Positions 6,695 to 15,488 are shown, numbered from the stretch's first letter. The stretch: DNA of 64,000 nucleotides from Lentisphaeria bacterium (GCA_017504435.1 JAFVRD010000053.1:166884-230883), one strand, 5' to 3'. Numbers and translations are program-made. The notes: a model not told the origin generated them from the letters alone.

Positions 6695-9292
6695 ATGAGC
6701 GAATTTTGGTATCATGCGCTGAATTATGCGGTTTATCCCCTGATCGCATTCGCGCTTTCGCTGTTTTTTACCGCCGTATGTATCCGTATATTGCCGAAAC
6801 TGGGGTTTATAGATGCGCCCGGTGGCAGACATATCCACGCCCGGATCGTACCGCGCGGCGGCGGGATCGCCATCGTATTGTCGGTACTGGTCACGATGGT
6901 CGCTTATGCGGCGGCAGGCAGAAATGAGCTGGCGGTAACTTTGCTGAAGTCTGGAACTCTGCCGGGGGCATTGATCGTGATGACCGGAATAATTGATGAC
7001 CGTATCGGCTTGAAATCGTATGTGAAGTTGATCGCTCAAATCATTGCAGCAGTGCTGATATGGTACGGACTCGACCGGGAATTGACGGTTTTCGGCTGGG
7101 TTCTGCCCTGGTATATTTCGCTGGCTGTGACGGTGCTGTGGGTGGTCGGTGTGATCAATGCATTCAACATGATCGACGGTCTTGACGGTCTGGCAGCCGG
7201 ATTGGCAACTATTTCCGGGATCTGTCTGTCGGTGTGGTTCATCAGCCGTCAGAGTCAGATGGCGTTATTTATGCTTATATTTGTGGGGGCTTGTGCCGGA
7301 TTTTTGCGGTATAATTTCTCTCCGGCAAAAATTTTTCTTGGCGATACCGGCAGTATGTTTCTCGGATTGTTTCTGGCGGTATCCGGAGCCGGAACGCTGG
7401 ATTATACCGTAACTGCCACGACGCTGCTGCTGCCGCCGCTGATGATCGGAGTGCCGATTTTTGACATGATGCTGGCGGTTTGGCGGCGCAGTATCCGTAA
7501 AAAAATCAACCCGGAAGCTGCCGGATTGATGGATGCTGACAGTGATCATTTGCACCATCGGCTCTTGCGCCGTACCCAAAGCCACTCGCGGGCGGCAATG
7601 ATAATGTATGTGTTAAGTGCGGTATTTGCGTTGCTGGCGATAATTCTGCTGTTTGCACGTGACCGGTGTTCCGCAGTTGCTTTTGTGGTGTTGACTTTGA
7701 CACTGTTGGTGATGCTGCGCAATTTTGCGGTGGTGGAATTGTATGATTCGGTGACATTTTTGCGTAAAAGTTTGCTATATTTCCGGAAAAGTCTGCTGTG
7801 CAGTGCGGTGCATCCGCTGGTGGATCTTGTGATGATCACTTTTTCAGCAACGATATTCTGTTTCAGCTTGTTGCACCGGTTTTCGCTGAATTTTATCCTT
7901 TTGGCAGTTTTGCCGGTGCTGCTGGTGCTGGCGGTAGGTTCATCCTATCGCATCTATTGGCTCCGGGCGGCGGTAAGAGACCGGCTGAGACTTTTTTTTA
8001 TTACTCTGCTGGGAACCGGAGTTTCTGTAGCACTGATCTGCTGGATTTATTTGAAACGCAACGCTGAACCGGATATTACAAAATTTGTAATGGGGGCATT
8101 GCTGTTCATGCTGATGACCGCTTTGCTGCTTTCATTTGAGCGATTTTTATTGCATTATATGGAAGGCTTCTGGCTCAGTCACTTTATGCTGGATAATTCC
8201 GGGGATAAAAAAGAACGGGTTTTACTGGCAGGCAGAGGTGTTATGCTGCGGCTCGGCGGGCTTTATTTCAATAACAGCCAGCGAACCAGCCGCAATTCGC
8301 AGGTCGTCGGTATCGTCGGAGAGGTTTCCGGTATGCCGCGTGAATTTGATACTCCTGTGCTCGGAAAAATTGAGGATTTGCCGGAAATTTACCGGTCAGT
8401 TCCTTTTGACCGGGTGCTGATAATTGATGCCGGATTGACTGCCGAAGAAAGAGAAAAGATCAGCTGTTTCTGCCGCGAAAGATGTTTGAGTTGTGCGGAT
8501 TTTGTTGTTTCCGGGCCGGGATTTGACCGGAAAAATGAACAATCTATCCGCAGTTTTGAGTGCCCGCGTTTTGCATTGGAAATTACGGATATGGTGTTTT
8601 TTGCAGTAGTTTCTGCAATATGCTCATTTTTTATGTTCAGTGAATTTGATCCGTGGTGCATCGCGGCGATGTTTGCCATGCCGGTGATATTTTTGGCAGC
8701 TTCCAAATTGTATCGGGTCAACTGGGGGCTTGTCGGTCTTTATGATCGTTGGCGTTTACTGCAATTCAGTTTGCTGGGGACGATTTTTGCGCAAATCCTG
8801 TGTGTTGTGATCATGGTGATAAGTAAAGAACGTGAATTCGATATGGATTTCGCTGTTGGTGCTCTTATATATATATTGGTATGCTGCGGGGGACTTCAGT
8901 TGTTCCGGCTGCTGCTGCATCCCGGCATTTTTGCGTGGTATAATTCATTCCGGAGTCGCGGCGAAAAAATTCTTATTCTGGGCGGAGGTTTGCATTGCCG
9001 TTTGTATTTGTTCCGGCTTATGATCGAACCGGGAAAAAATAAACCGGTTCCGATCGGCATAATTGATGATGATCCGGTGTTGCATGGTATGCTGTGTCAC
9101 GGACTGCGGGTCCTGGGGGGCGTCGGGGATCTGGTTGATATCCGGAAGCGGTTCGCTTTTGACCGGATCGTGGTGACTCCGGCAGTCGTTTCCGGAAAAG
9201 TCCTCAATGAATTGTACCGCTTTTGTGCGGATAATGATGTAAAATGCAGTACATTTTGCGTTTGTGAACGCAATGTGGATGAAAATCATTGA
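6695..9292 (+). CDS. WecA/MraY-family sugar-phosphate transferase fused to two CapD-like membrane/nucleotide-binding units
   Basis: An 865-residue membrane protein. Residues 10-330 form a complete polyprenyl-phosphate HexNAc-1-phosphate transferase: PRGGG, GIIDDRIGL (catalytic DD), NAFNMIDGLDGLAAG, FLGDTGSMFLG and HLHHRLL are all WecA/TagO-type motifs. Residues about 370-595 and 630-865 are two similar units, each with four predicted membrane helices followed by a Rossmann-like segment (RVLLAGRG...; KILILGGGLHCR...), like the N-terminal half of CapD/WbpM-type UDP-sugar dehydratases. The SDR dehydratase domain that normally follows is absent. The protein probably starts an undecaprenyl-linked glycan and may sense or bind a nucleotide sugar through the added units. 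It has its own promoter and a strong downstream terminator, so it is monocistronic. Confidence 0.8.
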   Translation: MSEFWYHALNYAVYPLIAFALSLFFTAVCIRILPKLGFIDAPGGRHIHARIVPRGGGIAIVLSVLVTMVAYAAAGRNELAVTLLKSGTLPGALIVMTGIIDDRIGLKSYVKLIAQIIAAVLIWYGLDRELTVFGWVLPWYISLAVTVLWVVGVINAFNMIDGLDGLAAGLATISGICLSVWFISRQSQMALFMLIFVGACAGFLRYNFSPAKIFLGDTGSMFLGLFLAVSGAGTLDYTVTATTLLLPPLMIGVPIFDMMLAVWRRSIRKKINPEAAGLMDADSDHLHHRLLRRTQSHSRAAMIMYVLSAVFALLAIILLFARDRCSAVAFVVLTLTLLVMLRNFAVVELYDSVTFLRKSLLYFRKSLLCSAVHPLVDLVMITFSATIFCFSLLHRFSLNFILLAVLPVLLVLAVGSSYRIYWLRAAVRDRLRLFFITLLGTGVSVALICWIYLKRNAEPDITKFVMGALLFMLMTALLLSFERFLLHYMEGFWLSHFMLDNSGDKKERVLLAGRGVMLRLGGLYFNNSQRTSRNSQVVGIVGEVSGMPREFDTPVLGKIEDLPEIYRSVPFDRVLIIDAGLTAEEREKISCFCRERCLSCADFVVSGPGFDRKNEQSIRSFECPRFALEITDMVFFAVVSAICSFFMFSEFDPWCIAAMFAMPVIFLAASKLYRVNWGLVGLYDRWRLLQFSLLGTIFAQILCVVIMVISKEREFDMDFAVGALIYILVCCGGLQLFRLLLHPGIFAWYNSFRSRGEKILILGGGLHCRLYLFRLMIEPGKNKPVPIGIIDDDPVLHGMLCHGLRVLGGVGDLVDIRKRFAFDRIVVTPAVVSGKVLNELYRFCADNDVKCSTFCVCERNVDENH

Positions 9293-9325
9293 TCCGGACT
9301 GCGGATTAAAACCGGAAAAAGGCTC

Positions 9326-9352
9326 GTAAAAACGGAAAAAGGCCGTTTTTAC
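9326..9352 (+). terminator. Hairpin after the WecA-like gene
   Basis: GTAAAAACGG (9326-9335) pairs perfectly with CCGTTTTTAC (9343-9352) around a 7-base loop, 34 bases past the stop codon. A second, longer hairpin follows. Confidence 0.6.
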
Positions 9353-9367
9353 CAAAAAAAAGCCAAA

Positions 9368-9410
9368 AAAACGCGATTTTTCAAGAAAAAAACTTGATAA
9401 ATCGCGTTTT
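9368..9410 (+). terminator. Strong terminator hairpin
   Basis: AAAACGCGATTT (9368-9379) pairs with AAATCGCGTTTT (9399-9410). After one mismatch the stem continues TCAAG/CTTGA around a 7-A loop. The A-rich 5' and T-rich 3' flanks make it usable in either direction. It separates the WecA-like unit from the ribosomal protein leader. Confidence 0.75.
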
Positions 9411-9427
9411 ACGTTGTATGTTATGTA

Positions 9428-9770
9428 ATCTTCAATACGGGGAAGGGTTTTTTGTACCCGTTTGAGGGTTGCAAAGCACTGGAAACGTGTTCCAGTGGTG
9501 CGTTGCAGCCCGTATTCATCGAAGATGCTGGAAATGAATACGGGTAACAGCGTATCGCGGGTGTCCGTGCTTCGCAGTAAGCAGCCGGAGTTTTCTGGCA
9601 GAGAGCCGTGTTCCGTCAGGAACGTGCGAAAACGGTTCCCTGCTGCAGAAAATGCCTCGGGAAGGGTGTTTTCAGTGAAACCGTCCGGTATGAAGTCGGG
9701 CCGTCCATACGGCGGAAACGCTCCCGCCGGAACGATGCGGCTTGGAGAAAAAAACGAAAGAAAGCAGATT
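9428..9770 (+). ncRNA. Structured leader RNA upstream of rplV (candidate cis-regulator)
   Basis: About 340 bases without a convincing gene lie between the terminator and rplV. ATCTTCAATACGGG (9428-9441) can pair with CCCGTATT-catc-GAAGAT (9509-9526), closing a junction. That junction holds GGGT/ACCC (about 9446-9459) and a long arm: CACTGGAA/TTCCAGTG (9477-9497), extended by GGGTTGCAA/TTGCAGCCC with one G-U pair (9466-9511). CCCGTATTCAT (9509-9519) can instead form a perfect 11-bp hairpin with ATGAATACGGG (9534-9544). The two states exclude each other. A weak promoter-like TTGATA-N17-TATGTT (9395-9423) lies just upstream. An autoregulatory ribosomal-protein site or other switch is inferred; no known family is recognised. 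Confidence 0.5.
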
Positions 9771-10103
9771 ATGGAAGTAAGAGCTTTAACCAAAAACGTC
9801 CGGATCTCCCCGGAAAAGGCGCGTCATGTTTCGCGTCTTATTCAGGGTAAGAGCGTGGCTGAAGCACTGGCGATCGTCGATCTGAGTCCGCGCAAAGCGG
9901 CTGCTCTTATCGGCAAGACCCTGCGCTCCGCTATTGCCAATGCCGAGAATAACTGTGACGTTAATCGCAAGGCGCTCACCGTAAAAGCGGCCTTGGTCAG
10001 TCCGGGACCGATCATTCGGCGGTTCCGCCCGAAAGCACGTGGCTCGGCGGGTCGTATCCGTAAACGTACCAGCCACATGGAAGTCATTTTGACTGACAAC
10101 TGA
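9771..10103 (+). CDS. rplV: 50S ribosomal protein L22
   Basis: A 110-residue L22. It starts at the ATG at 9771 ([20 protein letters not shown]), which matches the family N-terminus; an in-frame extension back to 9462 is untranslated leader. The conserved end ([24 protein letters not shown]) contains the RxxPRxxGRAxxI-type loop that reaches into the peptide exit tunnel. L22 binds 23S rRNA early in 50S assembly. It is the first gene of the cluster here, although it normally follows rpsS, whose gene is not in the window. Confidence 0.97.
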   Translation: MEVRALTKNVRISPEKARHVSRLIQGKSVAEALAIVDLSPRKAAALIGKTLRSAIANAENNCDVNRKALTVKAALVSPGPIIRRFRPKARGSAGRIRKRTSHMEVILTDN

Positions 10104-10117
10104 GGAAGGAACAGATC

Positions 10118-10825
10118 GTGGGACAGAAAGTTAATCCGATCGGTTTGAGAACCGCCTTGACCAAAGATTGGGATTCCCGTTGGTTCGCCGACAGAAAAAT
10201 TGCCGGCAAAACCCAGTTCGGGGACTGGTTGCATGAAGACCAGGAAATCCGTAAATTCATCAAGGAAAAATTTGCAGCGGCGGCGATTGCCCGGGTTCGT
10301 ATCGAGCGTTTCGCCAATCGTGTGCGTGTCACCATCGTGTCTGCCCGTCCGGGCGTCCTGATCGGCAAAAAAGGTGCCGAGCTGGACAACCTGCGTGCAG
10401 CGGTGGCGAAGTTGGCTGCGGACAAAGAAGTTTTCGTGGAAGTCGCAGAAATGCGCCGTGCGGAAACCTGTGCGCAGTTGGTTGCTGAGAGCGTTGCTCA
10501 GCAGTTGGAACGTCGTATCGGTTTCCGCCGTGCGATGAAGCGTGCCATCCAGTCCGCCATGGATATGGGTGCCGACGGCATCAAAATTAACTGCGCCGGA
10601 CGTTTGGGCGGAGCTGAGCTCGCCCGCGAGGAGCAGTACAAAGAGGGCCGGGTTCCGCTTCACACATTGAAAGCGAAAATCGACTACGGTTTTGTTGAGG
10701 CAAACACGACTGCCGGTAAGATCGGCGTCAAAGTTTGGATTTGTCATAAGGACTCTGCGGAGGAAGAAGATTATGCCGTTAATGCCAAAAAGGGTAAAGT
10801 ACAGAAAGGTTCAGCGCGGAAGTAA
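10118..10825 (+). CDS. rpsC: 30S ribosomal protein S3
   Basis: A 235-residue S3 with a GTG start at 10118, preceded by GAGGAAGGA. It starts [11 protein letters not shown] like the family. The type II KH domain is seen at [14 protein letters not shown] (GxxG loop) and the C-terminal S3 domain at [31 protein letters not shown]. It sits in the 30S head at the mRNA entry. The last 53 bases overlap the start of rplP in another frame, so the S3 tail ([22 protein letters not shown]) shares DNA with the L16 N-terminus. Confidence 0.97.
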   Translation: MGQKVNPIGLRTALTKDWDSRWFADRKIAGKTQFGDWLHEDQEIRKFIKEKFAAAAIARVRIERFANRVRVTIVSARPGVLIGKKGAELDNLRAAVAKLAADKEVFVEVAEMRRAETCAQLVAESVAQQLERRIGFRRAMKRAIQSAMDMGADGIKINCAGRLGGAELAREEQYKEGRVPLHTLKAKIDYGFVEANTTAGKIGVKVWICHKDSAEEEDYAVNAKKGKVQKGSARK

Positions 10826-11186
10826 CGCCGGACTCGCCACTACCAACAATAAGTTGGATTTCGGCGATTTTGCGTTGCAGACCCTGACCCGCGGGTACAT
10901 CACCAATAATCAAATCGAGGCTGCTCGTGTGGCTATCAACCGTCACCTGAAACGTCGCGGCCGTGTGTGGATTCGTATGTTCCCCTTCCGCTCCTTCACC
11001 AAGAAGCCGTTGGAAGTCCGTATGGGAAAAGGAAAAGGTGCCGTTGAAGGCTGGGTCGCTCCGGTCCTGCCTGGACGCGTACTGTTTGAAATCTCCGGTT
11101 GCAGCGAGGCTGTGGCTAAAGAAGCTATGAGTCGCGCCGCCAACAAGCTGTGCGTGCGTTGCAAATTCCTGGCACGTGAAGTTTGA
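10773..11186 (+). CDS. rplP: 50S ribosomal protein L16
   Basis: A 137-residue L16 ([16 protein letters not shown]...). A start at 10782 (MPKRVKYRK) is also possible; the AGGAAGAAG at 10761-10769 sits closer to 10773. Conserved L16 segments [35 protein letters not shown] and [16 protein letters not shown] are present; the first is the 23S/A-site contact region. It begins inside rpsC, which suggests translational coupling. Confidence 0.96.
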   Translation: MPLMPKRVKYRKVQRGSNAGLATTNNKLDFGDFALQTLTRGYITNNQIEAARVAINRHLKRRGRVWIRMFPFRSFTKKPLEVRMGKGKGAVEGWVAPVLPGRVLFEISGCSEAVAKEAMSRAANKLCVRCKFLAREV

Positions 11187-11199
11187 GTGAGGCCATAAG

Positions 11200-11403
11200 A
11201 TGAAGAATAAAGAAATTCGTGAAATGACCGATGCCGAATTGACTGCAAAAGTAGTCGATTTCAAGCGGGAAAAATTGAATCTGAAAATCCAGTCCCGTAC
11301 CGGGCAGCTGGAAAAAACCGCCCGTGTCCGTGAGGTTCGCCGCGACATTGCTCGCTGCCTGACCGAACTGGCTGCGCGTGCGGCTAACGCCGAGGTGAAG
11401 TAA
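11200..11403 (+). CDS. rpmC: 50S ribosomal protein L29
   Basis: A 67-residue, mostly helical protein ([31 protein letters not shown]...), the two-helix L29 fold near the exit tunnel where SRP and trigger factor dock. Its stop codon shares one base with the rpsQ start (TAATG). Confidence 0.95.
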   Translation: MKNKEIREMTDAELTAKVVDFKREKLNLKIQSRTGQLEKTARVREVRRDIARCLTELAARAANAEVK

Positions 11404-11678
11404 TGAGTGAGAATACTGTCTCCCGCGGCAACCGCAAAGAGCGTGTCGGCGTCGTCGTCAGTGACGTGCAGAACAAGACCATCATTGTGAAGGTCGAACG
11501 CCGTACGACTCATCCGTTGTACCGCAAAGTCGTCAAAGTCAGCAAAAATTTTGCTGTTCATGATGAGAATAACGTGGCGAAGAAAGGCGATACCGTCCGC
11601 ATTGGCGAGACCCGTCCTCTGAGCCGTAACAAATGCTGGCGGCTGATCGAAATCATCAGCAACGCAGTGCAGGAGTAA
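11403..11678 (+). CDS. rpsQ: 30S ribosomal protein S17
   Basis: A 91-residue OB-fold S17 ([40 protein letters not shown]...[24 protein letters not shown]). The family core is complete and the C-terminus has the usual LSR/K-WRL motif. It overlaps the rpmC stop by one base. Confidence 0.96.
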   Translation: MSENTVSRGNRKERVGVVVSDVQNKTIIVKVERRTTHPLYRKVVKVSKNFAVHDENNVAKKGDTVRIGETRPLSRNKCWRLIEIISNAVQE

Positions 11679-11684
11679 CGAATA

Positions 11685-12050
11685 ATGATTCAGACGCAAA
11701 CAATTCTTGAAGTCGCCGACAACAGCGGTGCCAAGTCCTTGCTGACGATTCAGGTTCTCGGACAGGCCAAAAAAATCGCCCATGTCGGTGATGTGGTCAG
11801 CGCTGCGGTTGAAACCGCGCTGCCCGACGGCACGGTCAAACGTCGTCAGCGGGTCCGGGCGGTTATCGTCCGTACCAAAGCTAAAATCCGTCGTCCCGAT
11901 GGCTCTTATCTGAGTTTTGATGAGAATGCCGCCGTGGTTATCGACAAGGAAAACAATCCCATCGGGACCCGTATTTTCGGACCCGTTGCGCGCGAACTCC
12001 GCGAGAAGAACTTCATGAAGATCATCTCGCTTGCGCCGGAGGTGCTGTAA
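11685..12050 (+). CDS. rplN: 50S ribosomal protein L14
   Basis: A 121-residue L14 ([26 protein letters not shown]...). The family core [28 protein letters not shown] and [28 protein letters not shown] are intact. It sits at the intersubunit face. Its stop overlaps the rplX start (TAATG). Confidence 0.97.
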   Translation: MIQTQTILEVADNSGAKSLLTIQVLGQAKKIAHVGDVVSAAVETALPDGTVKRRQRVRAVIVRTKAKIRRPDGSYLSFDENAAVVIDKENNPIGTRIFGPVARELREKNFMKIISLAPEVL

Positions 12051-12364
12051 TGAATACGTTCCATGTCAAAAAAGGCGATAAAGTAGTGGTCAATGCCGGT
12101 AACTTCAAAGGTGCCGAAGCCACTGTCACTGCTATTCTGCCCGCCAAAGAGCGTGTCGTGCTTGAACTTGCCAGCGGCGAGAACAAACTCGGCAAACGCA
12201 CTGTAAAAAAGAGCAAAGCCAACCCCAATGGCGGTTTGGTCGAGCGTGCTGTCTCAGTTGCCGTTTCCAACGTCGCATTGACCGAGGAATGCAAAAAGGC
12301 GAAACTTGAGGCCAAAAACGCCCGCCGTGCCGCAAAAGCGGCGGCTAAAGCCAAGACGGAGTAA
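12050..12364 (+). CDS. rplX: 50S ribosomal protein L24
   Basis: A 104-residue L24 with an N-terminal KOW motif ([34 protein letters not shown]). The C-terminal 25 residues are a Lys/Ala-rich tail ([23 protein letters not shown]), likely to bind rRNA. It initiates 50S assembly in other bacteria. Confidence 0.95.
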   Translation: MNTFHVKKGDKVVVNAGNFKGAEATVTAILPAKERVVLELASGENKLGKRTVKKSKANPNGGLVERAVSVAVSNVALTEECKKAKLEAKNARRAAKAAAKAKTE

Positions 12365-12370
12365 TCGATT

Positions 12371-12907
12371 ATGCCCGATATGAAGAAAAAGTATAGCGAG
12401 GAAGTCCGTTCCGCGCTTGCCGAAAAACTCGGCATCAAAAATGTGATGCAGATTCCGAAAATCGAGAAGATCGTGATCTCCACCGGTATCGGATCTGATA
12501 AAGAGCGTGATGCATTTGCTGAAGCTCAGAAACACATTGCTGCGATGACCGGTCAGAAACCGATCGTCTGCAAAGCCCGTAAAAACGTGTCCAACTTCAA
12601 GCTGCGTGTTGGAATGCCGGTCGGTGTTATGGTCACCCTCCGCGGCAACCGGATGTATGAATTTCTGGATCGTTTTGTCCACAATGCCCTCCCGCGTGTG
12701 CGTGACTTCCGTGGTATTCCGAAAAGCGGTTTCGACGGTGTCGGCAACTACAACATGGGTATTCAGGACGTGTCGGTTTTCACCGAGGTCGATGCTGACA
12801 AGCTGAAATATCCTCTCGGTGTGAATATCGCGATCGTCACCACCGCCAAAAATGACGAAGGTGCGCGTGAATTGCTTAAAATGATGGAAGTTCCCTTCGC
12901 GGAATAA
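12371..12907 (+). CDS. rplE: 50S ribosomal protein L5
   Basis: A 178-residue L5, which binds 5S rRNA and touches the P-site tRNA. Conserved stretches KIVISTGIGSDKERDAFAEAQ, KARKNVSNFKLRVGMPVGVMVTLRGNRMYEFLDR and DFRGIPKSGFDGVGNYNMGIQD are present. Standard position after rplX. Confidence 0.97.
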   Translation: MPDMKKKYSEEVRSALAEKLGIKNVMQIPKIEKIVISTGIGSDKERDAFAEAQKHIAAMTGQKPIVCKARKNVSNFKLRVGMPVGVMVTLRGNRMYEFLDRFVHNALPRVRDFRGIPKSGFDGVGNYNMGIQDVSVFTEVDADKLKYPLGVNIAIVTTAKNDEGARELLKMMEVPFAE

Positions 12908-12925
12908 TAAAAGGGGTAGAACAAA

Positions 12926-13111
12926 ATGGCTAAACTCAGTTTGATTGTCAAGGCGAACCGCCCCAACAAATTCGCGGTCCGGAACTACACCCGCTGCAAA
13001 GCGTGCGGTCGTCCCCGTGCCTATATCGGTAAATTTCAGCTCTGCCGTATCTGCTTCCGTGAAATGGCCTCCAAAGGTCTGATCCCGGGCGTGACCAAAG
13101 CGAGCTGGTAA
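12926..13111 (+). CDS. rpsN: 30S ribosomal protein S14, zinc-binding type
   Basis: A 61-residue short form with [21 protein letters not shown], the CxxC-x(n)-CxxC zinc ribbon of the C+ S14 type. Organisms with this form need zinc for S14; a zinc-free paralogue is not seen in the window. Confidence 0.97.
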   Translation: MAKLSLIVKANRPNKFAVRNYTRCKACGRPRAYIGKFQLCRICFREMASKGLIPGVTKASW

Positions 13112-13136
13112 GTAAATTGGTGAAAGGAAATATATT

Positions 13137-13532
13137 ATGAGTATGCAAGATCCGATCGCCGATATGCTGACCCGGATTCGCAATGCGGCTTCTGCAGGAT
13201 TGGAAAAAGTTTCCATGCCGCTTTCCAAAGAGAAAAAGGCGATTGCAGAAGTGCTGAAAGAGGAAGGTTACCTCACTAAAGTCGGCATTGTCGGTGAAGG
13301 CGTAAAAAGCCAAATCGTCGTTGAGCTCAAATATGTGGGCGAAAAGGCGGTCATCGAAGGCATTGAACGCGTCAGTAAATCCTCCTGCCGTATCCATTGC
13401 GGCAGCCGTGAGATTCCGCGCGTCCGCAACGGTCTGGGAATCGTCGTTCTCTCCACCCCCAAGGGTATCATGAGCGGTCGTAAAGCTGCTCAGGAGAATG
13501 TCGGTGGCGAAATTCTCTGCCGTGTCTGGTAA
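13137..13532 (+). CDS. rpsH: 30S ribosomal protein S8
   Basis: A 131-residue S8 (MSMQDPIADMLTRIRNA...). The C-terminal core (GLGIVVLSTPKGIMSGRKAAQENVGGEILCRVW) is conserved. In other bacteria S8 also represses the spc operon by binding its mRNA near rplE; no such site was recognised here by eye. Confidence 0.97.
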   Translation: MSMQDPIADMLTRIRNAASAGLEKVSMPLSKEKKAIAEVLKEEGYLTKVGIVGEGVKSQIVVELKYVGEKAVIEGIERVSKSSCRIHCGSREIPRVRNGLGIVVLSTPKGIMSGRKAAQENVGGEILCRVW

Positions 13533-13558
13533 TTAACACAAAGTGGGAAAAATAAATC

Positions 13559-14092
13559 ATGTCCCGTATCGGTAAAAAACCTGTAGATATTCCTGCCGGC
13601 GTCAAAGTGACGGTCGCTGACGGTGGAATCGTGGTCGAGGGCAAAAGCAAACTCTCGATGACTCTGCCTCCGCACGTTATTGCCGAAGTCAAGGAGAATC
13701 AGGTTCTGGTTTCCGCCGCTGACGAGAGCCGTGCCGCAAATGCGATGCACGGACTTGCCCGCAGCTTGATCCAGAACATGGTCATTGGTGTTTCTCAGGG
13801 CTTCAAAAAGGAGCTCCAGATCGTTGGTATCGGTTATAAAGCGGCAGTTGCCGGAAACAAATTGAATTTGTCTCTCGGTTACTCCCATCCGATCGAATTT
13901 ATGATTCCGGAAGGTATCAAAGTTACGGTCACTCCTGAGAACAAGATCCTCATTGAAGGATGCGACAAGCAGTTGGTCGGTGAGACCGCCGCTCAGATCC
14001 GCCGTTTCCGTAAACCTGAGCCGTACAAAGGCAAAGGTATCCGTTACGTCGATGAGCGCATTGTCCTTAAAGAAGGTAAATCCGTTGGTTGA
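13559..14092 (+). CDS. rplF: 50S ribosomal protein L6
   Basis: A 177-residue L6 (MSRIGKKPVDIPAGVKVTVADG...). The second half holds the signature EPYKGKGIRYVDERI. It contacts the sarcin-ricin loop region of 23S rRNA. Confidence 0.97.
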   Translation: MSRIGKKPVDIPAGVKVTVADGGIVVEGKSKLSMTLPPHVIAEVKENQVLVSAADESRAANAMHGLARSLIQNMVIGVSQGFKKELQIVGIGYKAAVAGNKLNLSLGYSHPIEFMIPEGIKVTVTPENKILIEGCDKQLVGETAAQIRRFRKPEPYKGKGIRYVDERIVLKEGKSVG

Positions 14093-14120
14093 TAACCGGC
14101 GGTGTTAGGAGAATATAGAA

Positions 14121-14483
14121 ATGTCTGTATTGGATAAAAAATCGCAGCGCGCACGTCGTCATGCCCGGATCCGTAAAAAGATCTCCGGTACTGCAGACCG
14201 TCCCCGTTTCTGCGTCAGCATCACCGACAGCAATATCTATTGCCAGTTCATTGATGATGTCAACGGCAAAACGCTGGCGTCAGTGTCCACGCTTTCCGCT
14301 GCTTTCAAAGCTGAAAACGGCAAAGCGAATATGGCTGGTGCCGCACTGCTCGGCAAAATGGCTGCGGAAGCGGCGAAATCCGTGAGTATTTCCGAAGTGG
14401 TCTTTGACCGTTCCGGCTATCAGTTCCACGGTCGTGTCAAAGCGATCGCCGAAGCTGCCCGCGAACAGGGTCTCAAGTTCTAA
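14121..14483 (+). CDS. rplR: 50S ribosomal protein L18
   Basis: A 120-residue L18 (RARRHARIRKKISGTADRPRFCV...). The C-terminus VVFDRSGYQFHGRVKAIAEAAREQGLKF is the family signature. It binds 5S rRNA with L5. Confidence 0.97.
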   Translation: MSVLDKKSQRARRHARIRKKISGTADRPRFCVSITDSNIYCQFIDDVNGKTLASVSTLSAAFKAENGKANMAGAALLGKMAAEAAKSVSISEVVFDRSGYQFHGRVKAIAEAAREQGLKF

Positions 14484-14493
14484 GGAGCGAACA

Positions 14494-15012
14494 ATGGGTA
14501 AACGTGAAAATTTCGGCGAACCCGCAGTCGTCAGCGAATTTGACGAAAGCGTGATCGCTATCAACCGCAGCGCGAAAGTCGTCAAAGGCGGCAAAAACTT
14601 CAGTTTCGGCGCGCTGGTCGTGGTCGGTGACCGCAATGGCCGGGTCGGTTACGGTTACGGAAAAGCGAACGAAGTCAGCGATGCCATCCGCAAAGGCAGC
14701 GAAGCTGCCCGTCGCAATCTGGTGCGTATTCCGATGAATGGTCAGACTCTTCCGCACGAAATCGAAGTCAAATTCGGTGGTGCGCGGGTACTGCTCCGTC
14801 CGGCATCAGCCGGTACCGGTTTGATCGCCGGTGGTGCGGTCCGTTCCATTCTGGAACTTGGCGGTGTCAAAGACGTGTTGGCTAAATCTCTGGGCGCAGC
14901 GAATGCTTCCAACGTGACCAAAGCCACGTTCAAAGCTATCGCCGGTCTTTCCACCCGCAGCGAGGTCATGGCCCGTCGCGGATTGGCGAAAGAAGCCGCA
15001 GAAAGCAACTAA
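14494..15012 (+). CDS. rpsE: 30S ribosomal protein S5
   Basis: A 172-residue S5. The ATG at 14494 follows AAGGAGCGAAC; an earlier in-frame start inside rplR is not credible. The N-terminal S5 domain shows NFSFGALVVVGDRNGRVGYGYGKANEV and the C-terminal domain shows KFGGARVLLRPASAGTGLIAGGAVRSILELGGVKDVLAKSLGAANASNVTKAT. It acts in decoding fidelity. It is followed directly by rplO: rpmD (L30) is absent. Confidence 0.97.
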   Translation: MGKRENFGEPAVVSEFDESVIAINRSAKVVKGGKNFSFGALVVVGDRNGRVGYGYGKANEVSDAIRKGSEAARRNLVRIPMNGQTLPHEIEVKFGGARVLLRPASAGTGLIAGGAVRSILELGGVKDVLAKSLGAANASNVTKATFKAIAGLSTRSEVMARRGLAKEAAESN

Positions 15013-15027
15013 TCGAGGGATTGAAAG

Positions 15028-15474
15028 ATGAAACTTCATGATATGAGTCCGACTCCGGGTTCCCGCAAGCCGCGCAAACGCGTGGGCCGCGGTGACAGTT
15101 CTGGTCTCGGCAAAACTGCCGGTCGTGGTGAAAAAGGACAGAAGTCCCGTTCCGGCGCGAAGATCCGTCCCTTCTTCGAGGGTGGTCAGATTCCGCTGTT
15201 CCGTCGTTTGCCGAAACGCGGTTTCAAAAACGCCGACCGTATTGTCTATGCTCTGGTCAACCTGAGTGTTCTGGAAAGCAATTTCCAGGCTGGTGATGTG
15301 GTTGATCTGGCGAGCTTGCACGAGAAAAAACTTCTCGGCAAAGGCGATACGATCATCAAAGTTCTTGCCAATGGCGAGATCAGCAAAGCACTGACTGTCA
15401 AAGCTCAGAAATTCTCCGCGGCTGCCGCGGCGAAGATCCAGGCTGTCGGCGGTACAGTGGAAATCGTTGACTGA
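15028..15474 (+). CDS. rplO: 50S ribosomal protein L15
   Basis: A 148-residue L15 (MKLHDMSPTPGSRKPRKRVGRGDSSGLGKTAGRGEKGQKSRSG...). The long Gly/Arg-rich N-terminal extension that threads into 23S rRNA and the C-terminal domain (FSAAAAAKIQAVGGTVEIVD) are both present. Confidence 0.97.
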   Translation: MKLHDMSPTPGSRKPRKRVGRGDSSGLGKTAGRGEKGQKSRSGAKIRPFFEGGQIPLFRRLPKRGFKNADRIVYALVNLSVLESNFQAGDVVDLASLHEKKLLGKGDTIIKVLANGEISKALTVKAQKFSAAAAAKIQAVGGTVEIVD

Positions 15475-15488
15475 AAAGGACATCAAAT

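Noticed and set aside
9462..9770. A 103-codon in-frame extension in front of rplV
   Set aside because: It is Arg/Ser-rich without any family pattern, L22 starts perfectly at 9771, and the DNA is better explained by base-paired leader structure.
8945..9793. A 282-codon minus-strand ORF across the WecA-like 3' end, terminator and leader
   Set aside because: It reads through two terminator hairpins and lies antisense to a clear gene; the protein has no recognisable features.
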